In this document: positions 1 through 4,987 of the stretch, piece by piece
Position numbering within the stretch: position 1 is the first letter of the stretch
Layout of the letters: every line of letters starts with the position of its first letter
Source: an uncultured Ellagibacter sp.
Lineage (GTDB): Bacteria > Actinomycetota > Coriobacteriia > Coriobacteriales > Eggerthellaceae
Assembly: GCA_934613165.1 (NCBI GenBank)
Contig: CAKTSW010000140.1
Location: forward strand, 1 to 5,016
DNA: 5,016 bases
Direction: 5' to 3'
Translations under genes and position numbers: made by a program
Notes under the pieces: model-generated
What the model was told of the DNA's origin: nothing
What the model saw: the letters and a program-made list of their open reading frames with translations, nothing else
The model's database searches: none

Positions 1-18
1 GGTGGTACTCTAGGCATC

Positions 19-1290
19 ATGACTACAGCACACATGAAATTCGACCAAACGAGCGATAAAATCGCCGACCGCGTGAAAAACCTGCGCTCGAGTGCCGTGC
101 GCGACCTTTTCGCAGCCGCCGTGCGTCCGGACATCATATCCCTGTCGGGCGGCATGCCCGACGTGTCGCTGCTTCCGCAGCGAGCCATCCAGAAAGCGGT
201 TCACGCCGCCGTGAACGACCAGCGCGCCGTGGCGCTGCAATACGGTTCCACGAACGGCCGCGTGGAAACGCGTCAGGTCTTCTGCGACCTCATGCGCGAC
301 ATCGGCGTGCGCGTGCGCCCCGAAGAGGTGCTGCTCACCTCCGGCGCGCAGCAGGCGCTCAGCTTGCTCGGCGAAACGTTTTTGAACAAGGGCGACATCG
401 TTCTGGTGGAGGGTCCGACGTACCTTACCGCGCTTTCCGCGTTCAACGCCTACGAGCCCGAAGTCGTCCCCGTGCCGTTCGACGCCGAGGGCATGCGCAT
501 GGACCTGCTCGAGGAAAAACTCAAGCAAATCGGCAAGGGCAACCCGCGCCTGAAGCTGCTCTACACCATCCCGAACTTCCAGAACCCCGGCGGCGTCACC
601 ATGACGGGCGAGCGCCGCAAGCGCCTGATCGAGCTGTCGCATGAATACGGCTTCATGATCATCGAAGACGACCCGTACGGCCGTCTGCGCTACGAAGGCG
701 GGCACATGGTCCCCCTGAAGGCGCAAGACGATCGCGTCATCTACCTGGGTACCATCTCGAAGATTTTCGCGCCGGGCCTGCGCATCGGCTGGATTTGCGC
801 CCCGACCGACGTGCTCGCGCGCATCAGCCTGGTGAAGCAGGGGTCCGATTTGTGCGGGTCGACGTTCGACCAGGTGGTGGTCGAGCACTACTTCACCGAC
901 ACGCCCTGGCAGCGCACGCTGCAGAAGTTCATCACGACTTATCGCGAGCGCCGCGATGCCATGCTGGCCGCGCTTGAAGAGTACTTCCCGCCCGAAGCGT
1001 CGTGGACGCACCCGGAAGGCGGGTTCTTCTTGTGGGTCACGCTGCCCGAATACGTCGACACCGGCAGCCTGCTCGCCGACGCGCTCGAAGCGGGCGTGAC
1101 GTTCTGCCCGGGCGACAGCTTCTACAACGACGGCAAAACGGGCAGAAACTGCATGCGCCTGAACTTCAGCTACGAAACGCCCGAGAACATCACCGAGGCG
1201 ATCCGCCGTCTGGCGAAGGTCATCGAGGAGCGCCTGGAGCTCTACCGCGCGTTCATCGAAGCGGGCGCCATCAAGGTGAGCGAAGAGTAA
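19..1290 (+). CDS. PLP-dependent aminotransferase, class I/II (2-aminoadipate aminotransferase / MocR-like group)
   Basis: This 423-residue cytoplasmic enzyme should transfer an amino group from an amino acid to a 2-oxo acid using pyridoxal phosphate. The fold-type I landmarks are in order: SLSGGMPD at 41-48 in the N-terminal segment, QYG at 74-76, TSGAQQAL at 107-114 in the cofactor phosphate region, PNFQNPGG at 185-192, EDDPYG at 216-221 (Asp217 for the pyridine nitrogen, Tyr220 for the ring oxygen), GTISKIFAPGLRIGW at 244-258 with Schiff-base Lys248 and phosphate-binding Arg255, and MRLNFS at 379-384 with Arg380 for the substrate carboxylate. Length and motifs fit the stand-alone LysN/kynurenine aminotransferase-like proteins; there is no N-terminal GntR DNA-binding domain. 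The substrate cannot be read from sequence. I chose ATG 19; ATG 34 is in frame, but neither has a clear ribosome site (only GGTGG at 1-5). The ligase gene follows 48 bases downstream on the same strand. The gene uses no TTA, CTA or TCA codons. Confidence 0.93.
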   Translation: MTTAHMKFDQTSDKIADRVKNLRSSAVRDLFAAAVRPDIISLSGGMPDVSLLPQRAIQKAVHAAVNDQRAVALQYGSTNGRVETRQVFCDLMRDIGVRVRPEEVLLTSGAQQALSLLGETFLNKGDIVLVEGPTYLTALSAFNAYEPEVVPVPFDAEGMRMDLLEEKLKQIGKGNPRLKLLYTIPNFQNPGGVTMTGERRKRLIELSHEYGFMIIEDDPYGRLRYEGGHMVPLKAQDDRVIYLGTISKIFAPGLRIGWICAPTDVLARISLVKQGSDLCGSTFDQVVVEHYFTDTPWQRTLQKFITTYRERRDAMLAALEEYFPPEASWTHPEGGFFLWVTLPEYVDTGSLLADALEAGVTFCPGDSFYNDGKTGRNCMRLNFSYETPENITEAIRRLAKVIEERLELYRAFIEAGAIKVSEE

Positions 1291-1297
1291 GCAAGCG

Positions 1298-1323
1298 CGC
1301 CCGCCTTCGTGCGCGGGCGTTTT
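1298..1323 (+). terminator. Weak terminator-like hairpin between aminotransferase and ligase genes
   Basis: CGCCCGC (1298-1304) pairs with GCGGGCG (1313-1319) around an 8-base loop, and TTTT (1320-1323) follows. It starts 7 bases after the aminotransferase stop. The U-tract is only four bases and the ligase ribosome site begins right after it, so partial termination or attenuation is more likely than a full stop. Confidence 0.4.
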
Positions 1324-1338
1324 GAAAGGAACCTGATC

Positions 1339-2349
1339 ATGGGTCTTAAAGTTGCGGTTTTGATGGGCGGGAAGTCGTTCGAGCGAGAGATTTCCCTGGC
1401 CAGCGGCAAGAACGTGTGCTCGGCACTCGAAGAGGCGGGGCATAAGGTCGTGCCGCTCGACACCACGCGCGACCTCGTTCCCACGCTGCGAAGCGAGCGT
1501 CCGGACGTGTGCTACAGCGCGCTTCACGGCAAGCACGGCGAGGACGGGTCTATCCAAAGCCTGCTCGAGCTTTTGGGCATCCCGTATGTGGGGTCCGACG
1601 CGCTCGTGTGCCGTCGCGCGCAGAACAAGGACTCGCTCCATGCGACGATGGAGTCGTATCGCGAAATCACCGACGAGCCCGCGGTCGCATCGTGGCCGCA
1701 GGGCATCTGCATCGCGCGCGACGCGTTCAAGGACATGGGTGCTGCGACCGCGCTCGATCTGGTGGAAGAGCGCGTGCATGGCGGCTATCCCGTTGCGGTG
1801 AAGCCGGCGCACGGCGGCTCGGCCATGGGCGTGCATCGCGTCGATAACGTCGACGCGCTCGGGGAGGCCATCCTCGACGCGCTTTCCTACGACGACCATG
1901 TTGTCATCGAGCAGTGGATCGAGGGCGTGGAAATGGCTGTGTCGGTCATCGGTACCGGGTGGGACGCCCATGCGCTGCCTCCGGTGGAAATCGTTCCCAA
2001 ACAGGGGCTTTACGACACAGCTGCCCGCATGGACGCGAGCCTGGTCGACTACTACGCGCCGGTTCGCAACGAGTCGCTTTCCTCGGACGAGGCCGACGCC
2101 CAGGCGATTCGCGCCGAGATCGAGCGCGCGGTTCTTGAGGTGTATCGCGCGTACGGCCTGCGCGATCTGGGCCGCATCGACCTTATCTGGGACGGGGCGC
2201 AGGCGCGCGTCATGGAAACGAACGTGTCGCCTGGCATGACTCCGACCTCGCTGTTCCCCGCGGCGTGCAAGGCGAGCGGCCTTAGCCTGTCCGCTGTTCT
2301 GAACGAGCTGGTCAGCACGGCAAAGGAACGCGGCGCCGTGTTCTGCTAG
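1339..2349 (+). CDS. ddl: D-alanine--D-alanine ligase family protein (ATP-grasp), atypical omega-loop
   Basis: This 336-residue ATP-grasp ligase should join two D-alanines (ATP to ADP + Pi) in the cytoplasm for the peptidoglycan stem peptide. Visible motifs: GGKSFEREISLASG at 10-23 with Glu15 (same number as in E. coli DdlB); HGKHGEDGSIQ at 63-73; Lys97 for ATP; KPAHGGSAMGV at 155-165 (family KPxxxGSSxGV; Ser161 kept, second Ser replaced by Ala162); GRID at 278-281 with Arg279 and metal ligand Asp281; METNVSPGMTPTSL at 292-305 with metal ligands Glu293 and Asn295 and substrate-loop Ser304-Leu305. The omega-loop reads LYDTAARM (224-231) where DdlB has FYDYEAKY, so Tyr216 of the Glu15-Ser150-Tyr216 triad aligns with Met231. 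Start: ATG 1339 has GAAAGGA 8 bases upstream and begins directly with the core sheet; an in-frame GTG at 1309 lies inside the preceding hairpin and is unlikely. It could instead be a D-Ala-D-X ligase of different second-substrate specificity. Confidence 0.92.
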   Translation: MGLKVAVLMGGKSFEREISLASGKNVCSALEEAGHKVVPLDTTRDLVPTLRSERPDVCYSALHGKHGEDGSIQSLLELLGIPYVGSDALVCRRAQNKDSLHATMESYREITDEPAVASWPQGICIARDAFKDMGAATALDLVEERVHGGYPVAVKPAHGGSAMGVHRVDNVDALGEAILDALSYDDHVVIEQWIEGVEMAVSVIGTGWDAHALPPVEIVPKQGLYDTAARMDASLVDYYAPVRNESLSSDEADAQAIRAEIERAVLEVYRAYGLRDLGRIDLIWDGAQARVMETNVSPGMTPTSLFPAACKASGLSLSAVLNELVSTAKERGAVFC

Positions 2350-2353
2350 AAGG

Positions 2354-2367
2354 ATTGCGCGAGCAAT
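2354..2367 (+). other. Small GNRA-type hairpin abutting the large hairpin
   Basis: ATTGC (2354-2358) pairs with GCAAT (2363-2367) around a GCGA loop, which fits the GNRA tetraloop pattern. It begins 5 bases after the ligase stop codon and ends exactly where the 24-bp stem starts, so the ligase mRNA 3' end could carry two back-to-back stems. With only five pairs it could be chance. Confidence 0.4.
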
Positions 2368-2421
2368 AACGCCTAAGGGCCTGTGGGAAAGAAGCAACTT
2401 TCCCACAGGCCCTTAGGCGTT
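2368..2421. terminator. Perfect 24-bp inverted repeat between convergent ligase and toxin genes
   Basis: Arms 2368-2391 and 2398-2421 are exact reverse complements and enclose the 6-base loop AAGCAA; the left arm begins AACGCCTAAGGGCC. The stem lies 18 bases past the ligase stop and 13 bases past the yoeB stop, where two convergent transcripts must end. A bidirectional terminator is the simplest role. However, neither side has a U-tract: the plus strand continues GCGTGCGC and the minus strand ATTGCTCG. It is therefore not a canonical intrinsic terminator. Alternatives are an mRNA 3'-end stabiliser or a dispersed palindromic repeat. Confidence 0.7.
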
Positions 2422-2434
2422 GCGTGCGCTTTCG

Positions 2435-2698
2435 CTATCGCTCCCCGTAGTGGCTTCGAGCGGAGTAGATGCGGATCGTGCCCCCGTCGATATCGTAGAT
2501 GAGGCGGTCTTTCTCGTTGATTCGCCTTGACCAAAGCCCCGACAAGCTTCCTTTGAGCTTTTCGGGCTTCCCGAGGCCCTCGTAGGGGTTTCTCTCGGCG
2601 TCTTCGATGAGCTTGTTGATCCGCTTGAGCGTTCTTTTGTCCTGATGCTGCCACCAAAGATAATCTTCCCAAGCGTCGTCGGACCACAGCTTAGGCAT
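2435..2698 (-). CDS. yoeB: Txe/YoeB family toxin (ribosome-dependent mRNA endonuclease)
   Basis: This 87-residue toxin belongs to the RelE/YoeB superfamily. These toxins enter the ribosomal A site and cut mRNA; the free protein arrests growth and is neutralised by YefM. The sequence aligns with E. coli YoeB almost without gaps: WSDDAWEDYLWW at 5-16, KRINKLIED at 25-33, NPYEGLGKPEKLK at 37-49, SGLWSRRI at 53-60, and a C-terminal RSHYGER. Catalytic residues fall at the same numbers as in E. coli: Glu46, Arg65, His83 and Tyr84, so the toxin looks intact. A three-residue GER tail follows the usual HY end. The ATG at 2698-2696 overlaps the antitoxin stop by 8 bases (ATGCCTAA), indicating translational coupling. 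A GAGG ribosome site lies 6 bases upstream, within the antitoxin coding end. The gene runs convergent with ddl. Confidence 0.96.
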   Translation of the reverse strand: MPKLWSDDAWEDYLWWQHQDKRTLKRINKLIEDAERNPYEGLGKPEKLKGSLSGLWSRRINEKDRLIYDIDGGTIRIYSARSHYGER

Positions 2699-2957
2699 CG
2701 TCAGCCTCGAGAAGGTCGTGCGCTCTGCCGTGCCCTGCCGCGAACTGCTTCCGCCCTCGCTCTATCTTTTCCATGAGCCGGTGGTTCGACTGGATTTCGA
2801 GGTTTTCCATGAGGTTGTCGTAGTCCATCGCGTTCATGACGACGACGTTGGCGCTCGGGTCTTTGCTCGTCACCAGAAGGGGCGCGGCGTCGTCGCGGGT
2901 CTTATCGAGATACGCTCGCAAATCTTTGCGAAAGGTCGAATATGCTACTGCCTCCAT
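2691..2957 (-). CDS. yefM: YefM/Phd family antitoxin
   Basis: This 88-residue antitoxin binds and blocks YoeB and, in this family, represses its own operon. Residues 1-55 carry the Phd/YefM N-terminal dimerisation and DNA-binding fold: MEAVAYSTFRKDLRAYLDK, then APLLVTSK and NVVVMNAMDYDNLMENL, matching the YefM pattern of SYSEAR...APILIT...VLMSLEEYNSL. The C-terminal part, about 56-88, is charged and helical (RLMEKIERGRKQFAAG), as expected for the flexible toxin-wrapping tail. The ATG at 2957-2955 has a perfect AGGAGG 5 bases upstream, much stronger than the toxin's site, which agrees with the excess antitoxin these modules need. It overlaps the toxin gene by 8 bases. The promoter and operator lie immediately upstream. 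Confidence 0.95.
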   Translation of the reverse strand: MEAVAYSTFRKDLRAYLDKTRDDAAPLLVTSKDPSANVVVMNAMDYDNLMENLEIQSNHRLMEKIERGRKQFAAGHGRAHDLLEADDA

Positions 2958-2973
2958 ATTGTCCTCCTTATTT

Positions 2974-2991
2974 TGTACATAATACTGTACG
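2974..2991. promoter_or_regulatory. YefM-YoeB autorepression operator (paired TGTACA palindromes)
   Basis: A perfect TGTACA palindrome (2974-2979) and a one-mismatch copy TGTACG (2986-2991) lie with centres 12 bases apart. This resembles the paired long/short palindromes with TGTACA cores known from the E. coli yefM-yoeB operator. The pair covers the -10 element of the candidate promoter, so bound YefM-YoeB would block RNA polymerase. The sequence is seen directly; binding is inferred from the family. Confidence 0.75.
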
Positions 2992-3007
2992 ACTTAGAGT
3001 GTATCAG
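2979..3007 (-). promoter_or_regulatory. Candidate promoter of the yefM-yoeB operon
   Basis: On the minus strand, CTGATA (3007-3002) and TATTAT (2984-2979) are separated by 17 bases, giving 4/6 and 5/6 matches to the sigma-70 consensus. The -10 box sits between and partly within the operator palindromes, just upstream of the AGGAGG at 2968-2963. This allows the toxin-antitoxin pair to be transcribed independently of the YARHG gene, whose stop is only 96 bases upstream. Confidence 0.6.
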
Positions 3008-3053
3008 CCAGGGAAAACACCCGCAAGGGGATGGTGGGGCTCGACTTTCTTCG

Positions 3054-3521
3054 TTATCTGATTCCGCGCTCGGCTCTTATCTGGGTCATCAGGTCGGAGT
3101 TCGCCTTTTCGAATTGATTGAGCTGATTCGGCATTGCATCGTATTCTTCGGGAGAATATCGAGGCTTGTACCAGCTGCATGCCGCAAAGTGGTCGGCATA
3201 GCGCTCGTCTTTGAACATGCGGCCATGGCGAGCATAGATTTCATTGTGCGCGAAGTTCAGTTGCTCATCGGAAAGCGCGTTAAGCTCGTCGTACGAGTAG
3301 TACCGTTTATCGCTATCAGGAAGAACGTACTCGGACGTTTTGCTTTGGCTTGCGCTAGGCGAGGTCGTCGGTAGAGGAGTCGCTCCCGAAATGCTCTCGC
3401 TTACGGTATTGTCCAGAAGCAAGACGCTCGATATAAACAGATAGAGTGCTGCAATTGTCAGAATTCCTGCTATGACAAGGGAAATTACCGTCTGTTTGGA
3501 AACGAAAGTTCTTCTGCTCAT
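3054..3521 (-). CDS. Membrane-anchored YARHG-domain protein
   Basis: This 155-residue protein has a basic N-terminus (SRRTFVSK), one hydrophobic helix at about 11-36, a Ser/Thr/Pro-rich linker at about 40-63, and a YARHG domain at about 65-148. The signature NEIYARHG is at 93-100, followed by FKDERYADHFAACSWYKP and the LNQFEKANSDLM helix typical of the family. The positive-inside rule places the YARHG domain outside the membrane; the helix may be an uncleaved anchor. The domain's molecular function is not established, though it is common in exported bacterial proteins. The ATG at 3521-3519 overlaps the stop of the upstream nuclease gene as ATGA, and a GGGAG ribosome site lies 7 bases upstream inside that gene, so the two are almost certainly co-transcribed and translationally coupled. 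No convincing terminator follows before the yefM promoter. Confidence 0.88.
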   Translation of the reverse strand: MSRRTFVSKQTVISLVIAGILTIAALYLFISSVLLLDNTVSESISGATPLPTTSPSASQSKTSEYVLPDSDKRYYSYDELNALSDEQLNFAHNEIYARHGRMFKDERYADHFAACSWYKPRYSPEEYDAMPNQLNQFEKANSDLMTQIRAERGIR

Positions 3522-4537
3522 CGATAATCTCCCGAAAGAATGTCTGCTGGAATGCAGTCAGGCGGGTAATATGGTTTTAGGTCTCTAAATGTGATAGGAC
3601 GGCCGTTATCCCTGATTTGGGAAAACATTGGACTTTCTGTGCAGGATCTGACAAGTTGGGCAAATGAACTCCCGTCTATAAGCCTTAAATTCGGAAGGCT
3701 CCTTGCATATTCGATTGCCTCGTTCGAGAAATTGCATGTTGCAACGAAGATGAAACCGCTCGCTCCAATCGGTATTCCTGCGCCAACCAATTTCTGAAGA
3801 TCAGGCCGTCCAATATTCCCGGAGGTAGGATTATGGCATTTGCATTCAACAAGCGTGATGCGTCCGGCGTCATCTTTAAGCATGATATCGAAGCCTCCGT
3901 CGCCAGTCTTCGAGGTCGTTTCTGTGCGATATCCTTTGTACTGAAACACGTCGGCGCAGAACTGCTCAAAACCATACGGATTGCCCGATCCGGTAAAGCG
4001 CTGATATATGCTCATCGCATCTTGGTAATTGCGTAAATACATCAGCCGTTGTCGTCGCAACGCTTCTGCAGCGTCTTCTTGCTGGCTTTTCTCAATATGA
4101 ATCCCTCGTAGTCTTAAGGTGTTAACAATCCAGGCGATAATCTGGGGTTCTGCGGCTTTAATCTCGAAAGAGCCGACCAGCAAAAGGCTGTTCGGACGTG
4201 TGATTTCTTCGACTCGGAATCTCTTGTCTCTTGTTCCGTCGAGGTTGCTGTGCTCCCAGTACGGAAAAGCAAGCTGGTAGCGATTGACGGAATCCTTCGT
4301 GCGGGTTTTGAGAATGCATCTTTCGTCCAGGGCGATATTGTATTGCTCGTAAAATTTTTGGCGGCGGATTTGCTGCTTGAGCTTCTTCAAGCTTGAGAAA
4401 AAGCAGATCATTGAGGCTGTTAAGGCCATGAGGCAGACGCAGGCTATCGCGATTTGGATTGAGGCGGCGAATGCTACCCCGAATTGTTCGGAAAGGTGTT
4501 TGATAAATAAAATCCCTGGAGCAAAGAGCGCATTCAT
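3518..4537 (-). CDS. Membrane-anchored Mrr-type restriction endonuclease-like protein
   Basis: This 339-residue protein has an N-terminal hydrophobic segment at about 20-48, a basic stretch (KKLKQQIRRQK, 51-61) that should hold the C-terminus in the cytoplasm, an unassigned region at about 60-150, and an Mrr_cat-like PD-(D/E)XK nuclease domain at about 185-300. Domain landmarks are FEQFCADVF (Glu191 in the first helix), the core TGDGGFD (Asp217), VECK (Glu231, Lys233) and DLQKLVGA (Gln248), so the catalytic D...ExK set is intact. Family members cut DNA, often modified or foreign DNA (type IV restriction); the target here is unknown. The last 40 residues are Pro-rich and unassigned. The ATG at 4537-4535 has GAGGG 7 bases upstream. 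Its stop overlaps the YARHG start. Early codons include TTA (residue 10) and TCA (residue 26), absent from the flanking plus-strand genes, and G+C is lower, suggesting acquisition. A role in defence is an inference from domain and setting. Confidence 0.85.
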   Translation of the reverse strand: MNALFAPGILFIKHLSEQFGVAFAASIQIAIACVCLMALTASMICFFSSLKKLKQQIRRQKFYEQYNIALDERCILKTRTKDSVNRYQLAFPYWEHSNLDGTRDKRFRVEEITRPNSLLLVGSFEIKAAEPQIIAWIVNTLRLRGIHIEKSQQEDAAEALRRQRLMYLRNYQDAMSIYQRFTGSGNPYGFEQFCADVFQYKGYRTETTSKTGDGGFDIMLKDDAGRITLVECKCHNPTSGNIGRPDLQKLVGAGIPIGASGFIFVATCNFSNEAIEYARSLPNLRLIDGSSFAQLVRSCTESPMFSQIRDNGRPITFRDLKPYYPPDCIPADILSGDYR

Positions 4538-4587
4538 ACAGAGACCCTCGCTTGGCTTGTGGCATATGCGAATTCAATCCTTCCCGA

Positions 4588-4616
4588 AATTTATCACAGC
4601 GGGTATCGCGCGGCAA
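4588..4616 (-). promoter_or_regulatory. Possible promoter of the nuclease-YARHG operon
   Basis: On the minus strand TTGCCG (4616-4611) and TAAATT (4593-4588) are 17 bases apart, each matching the sigma-70 consensus at 4 of 6 positions, about 50 bases upstream of the nuclease start. A nearby TTGACG (minus strand, around 4626-4621) is a better -35 but has no -10 at a suitable distance. This is a weak call. Confidence 0.3.
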
Positions 4617-4677
4617 TTCCGTCAAAGATTCGCATCTGACTTCAGAATGGGCTTTCCTTGGCGGCCGAAGTGCCTTT

Positions 4678-4846
4678 TCTGGTGACTTTTCGGGGGTTGT
4701 GCGAAGTTTGGCGGGGCGCTTGGCTATTCGTTTGTTGCGAAATTGCGTCATGTCGAGACGTTTTCCCAGGTGAATGCGTCTCGGGTGGAAGAAGCGTCCG
4801 GGGTGCGTTGAATCGCGTTTCGCACAACCCCCGAAAAGTCACCAGA
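4678..4846. repeat. 169-bp element with perfect 28-bp terminal inverted repeats
   Basis: Arms 4678-4705 and 4819-4846 are exact reverse complements across 28 bases; the left arm contains GGTGACTTTTCGGGGGTTGT. They enclose a 113-base core. Within each arm TTCG and CGAA flank nine bases, so each arm can also fold alone, and the core contains a second hairpin. No transposase is encoded and no flanking target duplication is evident (left flank AAGTGCCTTT, right flank CCCCCGCTCG). The size and structure fit a MITE-like or other dispersed non-coding repeat, or a structured RNA; which one cannot be decided from a single copy. Confidence 0.75.
4754..4783. repeat. Inner hairpin in the core of the 169-bp element
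   Basis: CGAGACG (4754-4760) and CGTCTCG (4777-4783) are perfect reverse complements separated by 16 bases (4761-4776), near the middle of the 113-base core. Together with the outer arms this makes a nested stem arrangement on either strand. Confidence 0.5.
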
Positions 4847-4920
4847 CCCCCGCTCGAAAATGCCACGCGCCATGTGCTTCTTCAACGAAACGGCAACTGA
4901 ATAGTGGAGCGCTCGCGATT

Positions 4921-4952
4921 TTGCCCACGTCCTTTGCGCGGGCACCTATAAT
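4921..4952 (+). promoter_or_regulatory. Promoter with perfect TATAAT for the gene at 4988
   Basis: A consensus -10 TATAAT occupies 4947-4952, 35 bases before the ATG at 4988. The best upstream hexamer is TTGCCC (4921-4926), but the 20-base spacing is longer than the usual 16-18, so the -35 contact is doubtful and an activator may be needed. There is no TG extension of the -10 box. Confidence 0.55.
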
Positions 4953-4987
4953 GAACGCATCATCTAAACGTCTTGAAGGAGGCCGTT

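Larger units (their letters stand above)
4538..4987. other. 450-base intergenic region between divergent genes
   Basis: No credible gene is seen here. The left part (4538-4677) should hold the promoter and leader of the nuclease operon. The centre (4678-4846) is the inverted-repeat element. The right part (4847-4987) holds the TATAAT promoter and ribosome site of the gene starting at 4988. Short open frames through the centre on both strands translate the two repeat arms and have no usable ribosome sites. Confidence 0.7.

Noticed and set aside
1309..1338. GTG at 1309 as an upstream start for the ligase
   Set aside because: It lies in the loop of the terminator-like hairpin, lacks a ribosome site, and adds ten residues before the conserved first strand. 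ATG 1339 has a good GAAAGGA site.
10..2406. A 798-codon open frame on the minus strand across both housekeeping genes
   Set aside because: Its codons lie exactly opposite those of the aminotransferase and ligase, so it stays open simply because neither gene uses TTA, CTA or TCA. The protein is rich in His, Arg, Ala and Val, typical of antisense GC-rich frames, and starts inside the 24-bp hairpin with no ribosome site.
3001..3053. Possible terminator after the YARHG gene (minus strand CACC...GGTGTTTT)
   Set aside because: The stem is only 3-4 pairs with a long loop, and the T-run is four bases; this is too weak to report.
2718..3374. 218-codon plus-strand frame
   Set aside because: It is antisense to yefM, its promoter and the YARHG gene, all of which have strong family support, and its translation shows no recognisable domain.
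4158..4751. 197-codon minus-strand frame overlapping the nuclease gene
   Set aside because: It is in another frame of the well-supported nuclease gene, is highly basic and has no domain features. Its upstream part reads through the inverted-repeat arm.
4642..4945. Several short frames on both strands through the inverted-repeat element
   Set aside because: Their shared peptides, such as LVTFRGLCE and SHNPRKVTR, are translations of the two repeat arms in both directions. They have no ribosome sites and no protein-like composition.
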